NCBI GenBank assembly: GCA_001899805.1 | Contig: MKWP01000010.1 | Span: 1-64,000 of the forward strand | Source: Lysobacterales bacterium 66-474 | Lineage (GTDB): Bacteria > Pseudomonadota > Gammaproteobacteria > Xanthomonadales > Rhodanobacteraceae | Direction: 5' to 3' | DNA length: 64,000 nt | Shown: piece after piece, positions 20,644 through 29,008 of the stretch | How positions within the stretch are numbered: the first letter of the stretch is position 1 | Layout: each line of letters begins with the position of its first letter | The notes under the pieces: generated by a model | Told to the model about the DNA's origin: nothing | Seen by the model: only the letters and a program-made list of their open reading frames with translations | Database searches by the model: none | Program-made: the position numbers and the translations under genes

Positions 20644-20736
20644 TCGCAGGTCGGGCCGACGCCGGCTCCATCGGCGGAAGCCCAACGTTTCCAACGAGTG
20701 TTGGGCTTCGCAAAGAGCGCTCAGCCCAACCTGCGA
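20644..20736. repeat. Nested inverted-repeat element (family F) after parB
   Basis: Outer arms TCGCAGGTCGGGC (20644-20656) and GCCCAACCTGCGA (20724-20736) pair with one mismatch. Inner arms GAAGCCCAAC (20677-20686) and GTTGGGCTTC (20700-20709) pair perfectly. The unit GCAGGTTGGGCTGAG...GAAGCCCAAC resembles REP-like elements widespread in gammaproteobacteria. It may also end parB transcription. Confidence 0.75.
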
Positions 20737-20796
20737 CAGGCACGCACCCGCCGCATCGGCGATAATCGCAGCTTCCCCGCGGCAAGGCCATGAAGC

Positions 20797-21513
20797 ATGC
20801 CCGATTTGTCCGTGGTCGTGCCCGTGTTCAACGAGCGCGACAACATCCCGCCGCTGCTCGCAGAGATCGCCTCCGCCTTGCGCGGGCAGGTCGATTACGA
20901 AGTCGTGTACGTCGACGACGCCAGCAAGGACGATTCGCTCGACGTATTGAAGTCCGAACGCGTCAAGCATCGTGAACTGCGCATCGTCCGGCACTTGCAA
21001 CAAAGCGGCCAGAGCACCGCAATCCGCAACGGCGTGCGCGCGGCGCGCGGCGCGTGGATCGCCACGCTGGATGGCGATGGCCAGAACGACCCCGCGGACA
21101 TTCCCAAGCTGATCGAAGCACGCAAAACCGCCAATCCGAGGGTGAAGCTGTTCGCCGGCTGGCGCACCACCCGCCGCGACAGCTTCAACAAGCGCATCTC
21201 CTCGAAGATCGCCAATGGCGTACGCTCGCGCATGCTGCGCGATTCGACGCCCGACACCGGCTGCGGCTTGAAACTGTTCGAGCGCGAAACCTTTCTCGCC
21301 CTCCCCTACTTCGACCACATGCACCGCTACCTGCCGGCGCTGGTGAAGCGCGCGGGGTTCCAGAGCGTCAGCATCCCGGTCGGCCATCGCCCGCGCACCC
21401 GCGGGGTTTCCAAATACGGGATGCTCGACCGCCTTTGGGTGGGCCTCGCCGACCTGCGCGGCGTGGCTTGGCTGATGCGGCGGGCCAAGGTGACGGACAC
21501 CGAGGAAATCTGA
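20797..21513 (+). CDS. DPM1-like family 2 glycosyltransferase
   Basis: This 238-aa GT-A enzyme has LSVVVPVFNERDNIPPLLAEI, VVYVDDASKDDS, and the metal-binding TLDGDGQNDPADIPKL. The end (SKYGMLDRLWVGLADLRGVAWLMRR) resembles polyprenyl-phosphate mannosyltransferase-like enzymes, so it may load a sugar onto undecaprenyl phosphate. No C-terminal TM domain is present. A GATAAT hexamer lies at 20761-20766. ATG 20797 was chosen over an upstream ATG in another frame. Typical partners (a LAB_N protein or PMT) are not adjacent. Confidence 0.86.
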   Translation: MPDLSVVVPVFNERDNIPPLLAEIASALRGQVDYEVVYVDDASKDDSLDVLKSERVKHRELRIVRHLQQSGQSTAIRNGVRAARGAWIATLDGDGQNDPADIPKLIEARKTANPRVKLFAGWRTTRRDSFNKRISSKIANGVRSRMLRDSTPDTGCGLKLFERETFLALPYFDHMHRYLPALVKRAGFQSVSIPVGHRPRTRGVSKYGMLDRLWVGLADLRGVAWLMRRAKVTDTEEI

Positions 21514-21709
21514 ACGCTGTTTCCGCTTCGTGACTTTCGTCGGATGCCACGCCCATTCCATCGCATTACGCTCCGACACCGCAAGACGAGCGTGCGTGAC
21601 GGCACCTGACTGATCCCGGGCAGCAACGCGCCTGCCTCCCAAGTCGCGACCTGCATGGCCTCCATTCGTCGCGGTGAATGCCTTCCAGGGCCCTGGATCG
21701 AGGCGAATC

Positions 21710-22612
21710 ATGAAACTTCCGTTGCTGTTGATGCTTTTGATGCCGGCGCTCGCCCCTTCCGCGCAAGCGGCTTCGTGCAGGCTATGCCTGTATGGGCCCG
21801 ACAACATGGCCTTCGATACTGCGGAGAATGTTTACCTGGTCGATACCGACCACAAGGCCCGTTCACGCGTGCTGAAACTGTCGCCACAGGGACGTGTACT
21901 CGCGGAGTGGCATGTGTTCGGAGCGACACCGGGACGCGACAACGGCCCGGATGGCATCGCGCTCGATCGCGAAGGAAACATCTTCGTCGTGGACCGGGGC
22001 AGCGATCACATCCTGAAGCTGTCGCCGGCCGGCAAGGTGGTGGCCAGGTTCGGAGGTTTCCCTCCCCATGCGTTCGACGGCGGTGGCCACGTGGCGGTCG
22101 ACAGGCACGGCAACATTTACGGTGTCGCCGCAACGTCGAACCTGATCCTGAAATTCTCGCCGCGGGGGAAACCCATCGCGGACTGGCAGCACGGCCCGGG
22201 CGCGGGGCCCGACCAATGGAATTGGCCGGAATCGATTTCCATCGACGCCAACGGCGACCTGGTGATCGACGATTTCCGCAACGTCCGCATCCTGACGCTT
22301 TCCCCGGAAGGACGGCCCGTTCGTGCATTCAAGAGTGTTCCGGACGAACCGTTGCAACGCGCCTCGGTGTCGGGTGCAGCCGTGGGCCCTGATGGCAATA
22401 TCCATGTCGCGGACTACCAGCTATACAGGATCCAGGAATTCGACCCGCACGGCCGCCTGCTTGCCACCTTGGGCAACACGCCCGGAAACACCCTGTTCAA
22501 GCAGGCGCCCAACAGCATCGCCGTCGATGGACAGGGGAACCTGTACGCCGCGGATGGCCTGAGCGTCGTCAAGTTTTCAAACGAAGGGAAATTGCTGGCG
22601 CGCTGGCAGTAA
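21710..22612 (+). CDS. Secreted NHL-repeat beta-propeller protein
   Basis: The 300-aa product has a signal peptide (MKLPLLLMLLMPALAPSAQAA) and about six NHL repeats, seen as recurring blocks such as PDGIALDREGNIFVVDRGSDHILKLSP, HVAVDRHGNIYGV and NSIAVDGQGNLYAADG. NHL propellers bind proteins, RNA or ligands; this one is periplasmic or extracellular. Its N-terminus has a CRLC pair. No catalytic motif is visible. It stands alone; base use matches its neighbours. Confidence 0.82.
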   Translation: MKLPLLLMLLMPALAPSAQAASCRLCLYGPDNMAFDTAENVYLVDTDHKARSRVLKLSPQGRVLAEWHVFGATPGRDNGPDGIALDREGNIFVVDRGSDHILKLSPAGKVVARFGGFPPHAFDGGGHVAVDRHGNIYGVAATSNLILKFSPRGKPIADWQHGPGAGPDQWNWPESISIDANGDLVIDDFRNVRILTLSPEGRPVRAFKSVPDEPLQRASVSGAAVGPDGNIHVADYQLYRIQEFDPHGRLLATLGNTPGNTLFKQAPNSIAVDGQGNLYAADGLSVVKFSNEGKLLARWQ

Positions 22613-22732
22613 AGCCGATCGGAAAAGCGGCGATTCGATGGGCCATCGAAGGTCCTGTCGAAATCCGTTCCGCTGGCGCGACATGGGATTGAGCAGGCAT
22701 CCCGCCCGCTTCCAGCCGATGAGGAGAACGCC

Positions 22733-23089
22733 ATGAAATATTCGATCCTGATCTTCGACGCCCCGGAGACCACCGCGCGGTTCCAGGGCCCTGACGGCCC
22801 ACGCTACATGTCGCAGTGGCAGCCCTTCATCAAGGCCTTGACCGACGCCGGCATCTACGTCACCGGTGCCGGCTTGCAGCCGCCGGATACCGCCACGACC
22901 TTGCGCTTCAACGGCGACAAGCGGCTGGTGCAGGACGGCCCCTACGCCGACACCAAGGAGCAACTCGGCGGCTTTTACATGATCGACGTGCCCGACCTCG
23001 ACGCCGCGCTGGAGTGGGCGGCGCGCACGCCGCGCCTGCAAGGCCAGGTCTTCGAGGTGCGGCCGAACCTCGTGGTTCCGGGCAACTGA
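22733..23089 (+). CDS. YCII/DGPF-domain protein, copy 1
   Basis: The 118-aa ferredoxin-like protein carries the family signature VQDGPYADTKEQLGGFYMIDVPDLDAALEWA. YCII (DGPF) proteins are habitually encoded beside ECF42 sigma factors, and one lies 770 bp downstream. Their biochemical role is unknown. It is 37% or more identical by eye to the second copy at 23501, suggesting duplication. ATG with GAGGAGAACGCC just upstream is convincing. Confidence 0.88.
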   Translation: MKYSILIFDAPETTARFQGPDGPRYMSQWQPFIKALTDAGIYVTGAGLQPPDTATTLRFNGDKRLVQDGPYADTKEQLGGFYMIDVPDLDAALEWAARTPRLQGQVFEVRPNLVVPGN

Positions 23090-23159
23090 GTCTTGGAGCG
23101 CACGCGCGAAGCCGCGCGTGCGTTGCCAGACCATTTCGCCAAGCGAAGAGATACGCCTC

Positions 23160-23504
23160 ATGCCTCGTGATCGCGCCATCGACTTGTTCCGCACCGTCGC
23201 TACCCATCACGGCGTGAAGTGGACGTATGACGATTCGCCGAAGTTCGGCTCGAACGCGCTGCGCGCCAACGGCAAGATCTACGCCGCACTGACGCGCTCG
23301 CACCGCCTGCTGCTGAAGCTGCCGCCGGCACGCGTCAAGGAATTGCTGGATGGCAAACGCGCCGAACCCATGGAAAGCGGCGGCCGGGTCATGAATGGCT
23401 GGATCACGTTGACGCCGGATCATGCCGACGCATGGACCGCGCTCTCGGACGAGGCACGCGCCTTCGCCACCACCCAAACGAAACGCAAGAGGAAATCCCC
23501 ATGA
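23160..23504 (+). CDS. TfoX N-terminal-domain-like protein
   Basis: This 114-aa protein contains IYAALTRSHRLLLKLPPARVKELLDGKRAEPMESGGRVMNGWITL, similar to the N-terminal domain of TfoX/Sxy (competence regulator) stand-alone proteins. It lacks the C-terminal TfoX domain. Such small proteins occur in ECF42 neighbourhoods. It ends in a basic tail (TKRKRKSP) and overlaps the next YCII gene by ATGA, so the two are co-translated. The function is not known. Confidence 0.62.
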   Translation: MPRDRAIDLFRTVATHHGVKWTYDDSPKFGSNALRANGKIYAALTRSHRLLLKLPPARVKELLDGKRAEPMESGGRVMNGWITLTPDHADAWTALSDEARAFATTQTKRKRKSP

Positions 23505-23863
23505 ACTTTTCCATCCTGATCCACGAAAACGCCGAGGTCTTCGTCAAGCGCAGCGATCCGGCCCAGCGCGCGGTGCTGTTCGCACCGATCGGCGCCTATC
23601 TCCAGGCCCTGCGCGATGCCGGCGTGTTCGTGGGCGGCGCGGGGTTGGAGCCGCCGCAAACCGCAACCGTGCTGAATCCGTCGGGCAACGGCTGGCAGGT
23701 GCAAGACGGCCCGTTCGCCGACACCAAGGAACAACTCGGCGGGCTGGTCATCATCGATGTGCCGGATCGGGAACGCGCACTGGAGTGGGCCCGACGCTTC
23801 CCGGCGCTGCCAGGGCGCAGGCTCGAATTGCGCGCCAACCTGATTCCGCCCCACCAGGTATGA
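23501..23863 (+). CDS. YCII/DGPF-domain protein, copy 2
   Basis: The 120-aa product has VQDGPFADTKEQLGGLVIIDVPDRERALEWARRFPAL, the DGPF signature. It is a paralog of the protein at 22733. It overlaps the TfoX-like gene upstream and the sigma factor downstream by ATGA, so sigma and YCII proteins form one translational unit. The ORF track extends it upstream; ATG 23501 with AGAGGAAATCCCC before it is preferred. Confidence 0.9.
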   Translation: MNFSILIHENAEVFVKRSDPAQRAVLFAPIGAYLQALRDAGVFVGGAGLEPPQTATVLNPSGNGWQVQDGPFADTKEQLGGLVIIDVPDRERALEWARRFPALPGRRLELRANLIPPHQV

Positions 23864-25083
23864 GCGAGGCCGCGCGGCTCGCGGTCGAGCGGGCGGCACG
23901 GGAAAGTTACGGCCGCCTGCTGGCCTTCCTCGCCGCGCGTTCGCGCGACATCGCCGCGGCCGAGGACGCGCTGGCCGACGCGTTCCATGCCGCGCTGGAA
24001 ACCTGGCCGCGGGATGGCGTGCCCGACAAGCCGGAGGCCTGGCTGCTGACCGCGGCGCGGCGGCGCCTGATCGATGCCGCGCGGCGCGCGCACGTCCGGC
24101 ACGCGGCCAGCGACGAACTGCAGCACGCGTTGGAACTCGCGCAGCACGATGCCGACGAGCCCGAGATGTTTCCCGATGAACGCCTGAAGCTGCTGTTCGT
24201 GTGCGCGCATCCGGCGATCGACGCGGCCGCGCGCACGCCGCTGATGCTGCAGACCGTGCTGGGACTCGACGCCGCGCGCATCGCCTCGGCGTTCCTGGTC
24301 AAGCCCGCCACGATGGGCCAGCGCCTGTCGCGCGCCAAGACCAAGATCCGCGACGCCGGCATCGCCTTCGCGGTACCGCGCACCGACGAATTGCCGGAAC
24401 GCCTCGACGCGGTACTGGAGGCGATCTACGCCGCCTACGGCAGCGGATGGGACGACATCGCCGGCGCCGATCCGCGCCGCAAGGGCCTGGCCAATGAAGC
24501 GCTGGAACTCGGCGCGCTGCTGGCGCGGCTGCTGCCGGCCGAACCTGAAGCGTGTGGACTGCTGGCCCTGATGCTGTATTGCGAATCGCGCCGCGAGGCC
24601 CGCCGCGACGCAGCCGGCGGCTACGTGCCGCTGGACGAACAGGACACCACGGCGTGGTCGCAGCCGATGATCGAGGAAGCCGATCGCATGCTGGTTCGCG
24701 CGCAACGCGCGCGGCGGATCGGACGCTTCCAGCTGGAAGCCGCGATCCAGTCCGCGCATGCGGCACGACGGCACGCGGATCAAGTCGATTGGGAAGCGAT
24801 CGCCTTGTTGTACGAGGGCCTCGCCCGCATCGCGCCGACCATCGGCGCACTGGTCGGCCGCGCCGCTGCGGTGGCCGAGGCACGCGACGCCGCGACGGGC
24901 CTCACCCTGTTGCAGTCCATCCCATCGAACGCGGTCGCGGGTTACCAACCCTACTGGGCGCTTGCCGCGCATTTGTTCGCGCGCCTTGGGCGGACCGATG
25001 ACGCACACGCCGCGCGCGAACGCGCGATCGGGCTGTGCGAAGACCCGGCGATGCGTGCGTTTTTGCTGCGGCGGCAAAACTGA
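23860..25083 (+). CDS. ECF42-type RNA polymerase sigma factor with long C-terminal extension
   Basis: The 407-aa protein has sigma region 2 (YGRLLAFLAARSRDIAAAEDALADAFHAALETWP, then WLLTAARRRLIDAARR) and region 4 (LMLQTVLGLDAARIASAFLVKPATMGQRLSRAKTKIRDAG). A roughly 230-residue helical extension (DUF6596/TPR-like) follows. This layout plus DGPF neighbours is diagnostic of group ECF42, where the extension is needed for activity and no anti-sigma factor is encoded. None is seen here either. The signal sensed is unknown. The ATG overlaps the YCII stop. Confidence 0.9.
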   Translation: MSEAARLAVERAARESYGRLLAFLAARSRDIAAAEDALADAFHAALETWPRDGVPDKPEAWLLTAARRRLIDAARRAHVRHAASDELQHALELAQHDADEPEMFPDERLKLLFVCAHPAIDAAARTPLMLQTVLGLDAARIASAFLVKPATMGQRLSRAKTKIRDAGIAFAVPRTDELPERLDAVLEAIYAAYGSGWDDIAGADPRRKGLANEALELGALLARLLPAEPEACGLLALMLYCESRREARRDAAGGYVPLDEQDTTAWSQPMIEEADRMLVRAQRARRIGRFQLEAAIQSAHAARRHADQVDWEAIALLYEGLARIAPTIGALVGRAAAVAEARDAATGLTLLQSIPSNAVAGYQPYWALAAHLFARLGRTDDAHAARERAIGLCEDPAMRAFLLRRQN

Positions 25084-25226
25084 AATCCGCGATGGTTGCC
25101 ATTCCGGCGCCAGCCGAAACCCAATGTGTCATCGCGAGCAGCCGCCCATGGCGCGCCTTCCTGTCGCCATCCATGGCCCACCGAAACTTCGGCTCGGCAT
25201 GCGCTTCCACGCGTGCCGAAAGCGCC

Positions 25227-25670
25227 TCAGGTTCGGCCCTTCGCCAGCGGCAGGTCGGCCTGCTTCCACGCATTGATGCCGCCGGCCAGCGTGGCCACGT
25301 TGCTGAAGCCGGCCTTGACCAGGCGCTTCGCGGCCTTGCCCGACTCCATGCCGTTGCGGCACACCGTCACGACCTGCAGGTCCCTGGCCTTGGCGAGGTC
25401 CTTGTTCTCCGGATCGAACTGGCTGGGCGCGACATGCTTCGAGCCCATGATGTGGCCTTTTTCGAAATCGGCGAACGCGGACAAGTCGACCACCAGCGGC
25501 GAACCGCGGTTGATCATCTGCACCAGCGATCCGGGCGTCAACTCGCGGAAGCCGCGGAATTTGCGCGACACTTCGAGCGCAACCAGCGCGAGGATGATCA
25601 CGACCAGGGTCGCGACCAGCAGGACGTGATTGGCGATGAAGTGCGGCAGGCGGGTCAGGGTTTCGTGCAT
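25227..25670 (-). CDS. Membrane-anchored rhodanese-like protein (YibN-like)
   Basis: The 147-aa product has an N-terminal TM helix (VLLVATLVVIILALVALEVSR) then a single rhodanese domain: LVVDLSAFADFEKGHIMGSKHV and the active loop CRNGMES (Cys about 113). The domain faces the cytoplasm if YibN-like. Rhodaneses transfer sulfane sulfur, but no acceptor gene is adjacent. The gap before it (25084-25226) has no gene, only repeat-like sequence. Confidence 0.88.
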   Translation of the reverse strand: MHETLTRLPHFIANHVLLVATLVVIILALVALEVSRKFRGFRELTPGSLVQMINRGSPLVVDLSAFADFEKGHIMGSKHVAPSQFDPENKDLAKARDLQVVTVCRNGMESGKAAKRLVKAGFSNVATLAGGINAWKQADLPLAKGRT

Positions 25671-25728
25671 CGGGGCGTCTTGGTCCGGTTGGAACCGCGC
25701 ATTATCGCGGATCGCGGCGCCGTGCGCC

Positions 25729-26139
25729 TCACTGTTGAGGCGAAATGTCCGGCAATCCCGACTCCAGCCACCAACGCTTGGCCGCGGCGTCCCAACGCCA
25801 TGTCTGGTGGTCGAGCACGCTGTACACGCGCTGGCTGGACTTCACGATCAGGCTGATCTGCGCGGTCTGCCGGACGCTGTCCGGGCCGCTCGCGGCCAAT
25901 CCGGAAGTGTCGTACTCGGCGACGCGCACGGTGTCGTAGAGCGCCTTTTGCTGCGCGGTCAGCGGATGCGCGGCGCGCACAGCCGGATCGACGTAGTTCC
26001 ATGCGCTCTGGAAATCGCCCCAGCGCAACGCGTCGGCGTAACCCTCCAGGGTGTCGTCGCGCAACTGGTCCTTCTTCTGCAGGGCGGCGCAACCCGACAG
26101 CAACAGCAGCATACAAACCGCGATCACGATACGGCGCAT
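25729..26139 (-). CDS. Hypothetical lipoprotein
   Basis: The 136-aa product has a lipoprotein signal (MRRIVIAVCMLLLLSGCAA) with lipobox LSGC. The mature part (LEGYADALRWGDFQSAWNYVDPAVRAAHPL...TWRWDAAAKRWWLESGLP) is NTF2-like in feel, but I do not recognise a family. ATG 26139 starts the signal peptide; the longer ORF-track start adds repeat sequence. It lies 58 bp upstream of the rhodanese gene on the same strand and may be co-transcribed. Confidence 0.75.
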   Translation of the reverse strand: MRRIVIAVCMLLLLSGCAALQKKDQLRDDTLEGYADALRWGDFQSAWNYVDPAVRAAHPLTAQQKALYDTVRVAEYDTSGLAASGPDSVRQTAQISLIVKSSQRVYSVLDHQTWRWDAAAKRWWLESGLPDISPQQ

Positions 26140-26140
26140 G

Positions 26141-26210
26141 CCGGGCCTGCCAACGCCATGCCAAACGAACCGCGTTGCTTTCGCAGCGGTCGCCAGACGA
26201 GGCGCGTGCC
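26141..26210. repeat. Intergenic repeat family B, copy 1
   Basis: TGCCAACGCCATGCCAAACGAACCGCGTTGCTTTCGCAGCGG and its flanks are about 80% identical to 32043-32108. Shorter related pieces (GGCATGGCG.TGGCAGG) are seen at 26415-26440 and 36265-36290. The whole 26140-26476 gap carries repeats and no gene that I can support. Confidence 0.65.
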
Positions 26211-26376
26211 GCAGCGCCAGAGTGGTTCTCTGGTCAAGGTGCGCACCGAAGGATGGCGGCCGCTGCGGAGCAACCCTTCGGGCCGGGGCTGTTTGCCCGC
26301 ATGGCTGCGTCATCGCTCGCCCATGTATCGACATACATCCTCCTCACTCTTCGTTGCCCTGCGGACAAACAGCCAA

Positions 26377-26400
26377 GCCTGCCCCGGACTTGATCCGGGG
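26377..26400 (-). repeat. Palindromic repeat family E, intergenic copy
   Basis: GCCTGCCCCGGACTTGATCCGGGG is the exact inverse of the segment inside the glycosyltransferase gene at 3605-3628. Confidence 0.8.
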
Positions 26401-26476
26401 GGCGCGGTCGCCTGGCACGGCGTTGGCAGGCCCGGACTCCTCGCAACGGATCGGTCGATTGTGCCCGATCGGGCGC

Positions 26477-26941
26477 CTATTTGCCGCGCAGCCTGGCGAA
26501 GAAGCGCGCGGTCAGCAGGGTCGCCGGCCGCTGCTTGCCGACGATTTCGCACACCACGTCGATGTGCCCCTTGCCGCGCGAGCGCAACGCGTGGGCCAGG
26601 CGCGCCAGCGCGTCGGACTCGACGAACCTCGCGATGCCGCGCAGTTCGCCCCACACCGGTTCCTGGTAGCGCAACTCCGAATTGCCGACGTAGATGTCGC
26701 AGTCCTGGCCCTCGGCGCGCAAGCCGAGCTCGATCAGTCCCCAGCCGGCCAGCGTCAGCAACGAGGCCATGCTGCCGCCGAATGCGCAGCCCTTGTCGTT
26801 GACGTTGGGTGCGAGCGGCGCGGTCATTTCAAGCAGATCGCCGGTGTAGCGCCGCAACTTCAGGTCCATGGCATCGGCCAGTGGAATGGTTCCGCGGATG
26901 TGGGATTCGAGGGCCGTGGCGGCGGAGTCGTTCGCGTTCAT
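26477..26941 (-). CDS. YiiD C-terminal-type hotdog thioesterase
   Basis: The 154-aa protein has PLAPNVNDKGCAFGGSMASLLTLAGWGLIELGL and SELRYQEPVWGELRG, the signature of the putative thioesterase domain found at the C-terminus of YiiD. As a stand-alone domain it probably hydrolyses an acyl-CoA or acyl-ACP. ATG 26941 fits the domain start. It is divergent from hemD with 65 bp between starts. Confidence 0.8.
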   Translation of the reverse strand: MNANDSAATALESHIRGTIPLADAMDLKLRRYTGDLLEMTAPLAPNVNDKGCAFGGSMASLLTLAGWGLIELGLRAEGQDCDIYVGNSELRYQEPVWGELRGIARFVESDALARLAHALRSRGKGHIDVVCEIVGKQRPATLLTARFFARLRGK

Positions 26942-26994
26942 CGCGCAAGTGTGTCGCGCCGCGGCCGGCGCGCGCAAGCCTCGCCGCGCCGGCC

Positions 26995-27006
26995 TATCAT
27001 CGGCGC
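26995..27006 (+). promoter_or_regulatory. -10-like element directly before hemD (leaderless candidate)
   Basis: TATCAT (26995-27000) is followed by 6 nt and the hemD ATG, and no Shine-Dalgarno is present. This spacing would put transcription start at or near the A of ATG. Confidence 0.35.
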
Positions 27007-27777
27007 ATGGTTCGATCCCGACCCCTCGCAGGCGCGCGCATCGCGATCACCCGCCCGGCCGGCACCGGCTCCGCGTGGGCGCGACGCATCCGCGAACTCG
27101 GCGGCACGCCGCTGTCGTTGCCGGGATCGAGCCTGCGCGCGGTCGACGACGCAGGTGCCGCGCGTGCGGCATTGAAGGCCGCGCTGGCGTGCGACGTGGT
27201 GATCTTCAGCAGCCCCGCCGCCGTGCGCTTCGCACGGCAACTGCTGGCGCTGCGCAGTCGTGGCGCCGTGCTGGCGCCGGGCGTGGGCACGCTGCGCGCG
27301 CTGCGCCGCGCGGGATGCGGGAACGCACAAGCCCCCGCGCGCGAAGACAGCGAAGGCCTGCTGGCCTTGCCGGCGCTGCGCGGCGTGCGTGCCCGTCGCA
27401 TCGGCATCGTCGGCGCCGCCGGAGGGCGCGGGCTGCTGGATCGCGAACTGGCCGCGCGCGGCGCGAAGGTCGTGCACGCGTACGTGTACCGGCGCCTGCC
27501 CGCGCGCATCGACCGTCGCCACGTCGACGCGCTGCGGCGCGATCCGCGCAAGCCGGCGTACCTGCTGCTGTCCAGTGCGGAAGCGCTGGCCAACATCCTC
27601 GCCGCGTTGCCGGAGGATGCACGCCGCATCCTCCGCGCGGGCACGGCGGTCGCAAGCAGCGATCGCCTCGCAGACGCGACGCGCGCGGCGGGTTTCGCAC
27701 GGACGCTGCGCGCCGCGTCGGCGCGTGGCGATGCGATGCTGGCCGCAATCATCGCCGACAACCACACAGCCCCCTGA
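27007..27777 (+). CDS. hemD: Uroporphyrinogen-III synthase
   Basis: HemD cyclises and inverts ring D of hydroxymethylbilane to give uroporphyrinogen III. The 256-aa product has the weakly conserved family features: an N-terminal ITRPAGTGSAWARRIRELGG, VVIFSSPAAVRF, a central GxxGGRGLL hinge and YVYRRLPA, and LLLSSAEALANIL near the end. Position before hemX and hemY strongly supports the call. hemC is not in the window. ATG 27007 matches the family start. Confidence 0.92.
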   Translation: MVRSRPLAGARIAITRPAGTGSAWARRIRELGGTPLSLPGSSLRAVDDAGAARAALKAALACDVVIFSSPAAVRFARQLLALRSRGAVLAPGVGTLRALRRAGCGNAQAPAREDSEGLLALPALRGVRARRIGIVGAAGGRGLLDRELAARGAKVVHAYVYRRLPARIDRRHVDALRRDPRKPAYLLLSSAEALANILAALPEDARRILRAGTAVASSDRLADATRAAGFARTLRAASARGDAMLAAIIADNHTAP

Positions 27778-27837
27778 ATAGCCGTCGCGAGCGAAGGCAG
27801 TGCCATCCATGGCCACAAACATTCCATGGTCGCCGGA

Positions 27838-27915
27838 GCGCAGCAAGCGGAGCGTACACGCCAGTACGTGAGCATTGCGAGCACCGCCGGCACGCAAGCT
27901 GCCGAGCGCAGCAGG
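27838..27915. repeat. Intergenic repeat family C, copy 2
   Basis: GCGGAGCGTACACGCCAGTACGTGAGCATTGCGAGCA is the inverse, with few changes, of the copy at 18056-18137. It sits between hemD and hemX and fills the 172-bp gap. Confidence 0.75.
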
Positions 27916-27949
27916 CTATTCAGAGGGCTGCCCCTGCTAGCATGCCTGC

Positions 27950-29008
27950 ATGAGCGCCGACACCGACGACAACACCGCGAAGCCGAAGCCGCCGAAACCG
28001 CGCGGACGCCCGCCCGGCCTCCCCAGCATCGCCATCATCGTGGCCCTCGTCGCGTTGGCCGTCGCCGCGTGGAGCGTGTGGCGCCTGCAACGCGCGACCC
28101 AGGCCGGACAGGCCGCGCGCAAACAGGACTCGGCGACCATCGCCGCCCTCGAAACCAGGCTTGCGGCGAACGACCAGCAATCGCAGACGGGCAATCACCG
28201 CCTCGGCGCACTCGAATCGGGACTGGACGACGTGCGCTCGAGCGTGCAGGGCCTGAACCGCCGCCTCGCCAATCTCGAAACCGCCTACACCAACCTGAGC
28301 GGGCAACAGCAATCGGGTCGCGACACGCTGCTGCTCAACGACGCCGAAATGCTGCTGCGCACCGGCCAGCAACGCTACGAACTGTTCCACGACAGCGCCG
28401 GCGCCCTGAAGGCCTATTCGCAAGCCATCGAGGTGCTGGCGCAGGTGCAGAACCCGGCCTACGCGCCGGTGCGCGCCAGCGCCACCACCGAACGCGACGC
28501 GTTGGCCGCGGCCGCGCCGCCTTCGCGCCAGGCCACGCTCGACAGCCTGTCCGGCCTGCGCGGCAAGGTGGCCTCGTTGCCGCTGGCGGAACCGGAAAGC
28601 ATGCCGCCATCGTCGGGCAAGCCCGGCTTCTGGTCGCGCGTCGGCAATGCCTTCAGCAGTGTCGTCAAGGTTTCGCGGGAAAACGGTCGAGGCGGTCCGC
28701 TCGCCGATCCGCGCTATGCGCGCCAGACGCTGGCGCTCGATCTCGCGCAGGCACAGGAGTCGCTGCTGGCTTTCGAGACCCCGGATTACCAGACCGCGCT
28801 GCAACACGCCGACACCACGCTGGCGGCGCAATTCGACGGCAACGACGCGGGCGTGAAGGACTTCGCCACGCAGTTGCGGAACCTGCTCGCGCAGCACGCG
28901 ACCGGTCCCGCACCGCAACTCGGCGGCGCGCTGGCGCAACTGCAGAGCCTGCGCGCCAGCCAACCGGCGGCGCCCGCCTCCGCCGGCAGCGGAGCGGCCA
29001 AGCCATGA
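27950..29008 (+). CDS. hemX: HemX-like uroporphyrinogen-III C-methyltransferase-family membrane protein
   Basis: The 352-aa protein has a Pro/Lys-rich cytoplasmic N-terminus, one TM helix (IAIIVALVALAVAAWSVWRL), a coiled coil (IAALETRLAANDQQSQTGNHRLGALESGLDDVRSSVQGLNRRLANLE) and the HemX domain (LNDAEMLLRTGQQRYELFHDSAGALKAYSQAIEVL). Though often annotated as a methyltransferase, no SAM motif is visible. It probably works with HemY in organising haem synthesis. TAGCAT lies 6 nt before the ATG without a Shine-Dalgarno. It overlaps hemY by ATGA. Confidence 0.9.
   Translation: MSADTDDNTAKPKPPKPRGRPPGLPSIAIIVALVALAVAAWSVWRLQRATQAGQAARKQDSATIAALETRLAANDQQSQTGNHRLGALESGLDDVRSSVQGLNRRLANLETAYTNLSGQQQSGRDTLLLNDAEMLLRTGQQRYELFHDSAGALKAYSQAIEVLAQVQNPAYAPVRASATTERDALAAAAPPSRQATLDSLSGLRGKVASLPLAEPESMPPSSGKPGFWSRVGNAFSSVVKVSRENGRGGPLADPRYARQTLALDLAQAQESLLAFETPDYQTALQHADTTLAAQFDGNDAGVKDFATQLRNLLAQHATGPAPQLGGALAQLQSLRASQPAAPASAGSGAAKP

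Noticed and set aside
27778-27949. Possible small RNA gene between hemD and hemX
   Set aside because: The stretch is explained by repeat family C and no independent promoter-terminator pair is visible.
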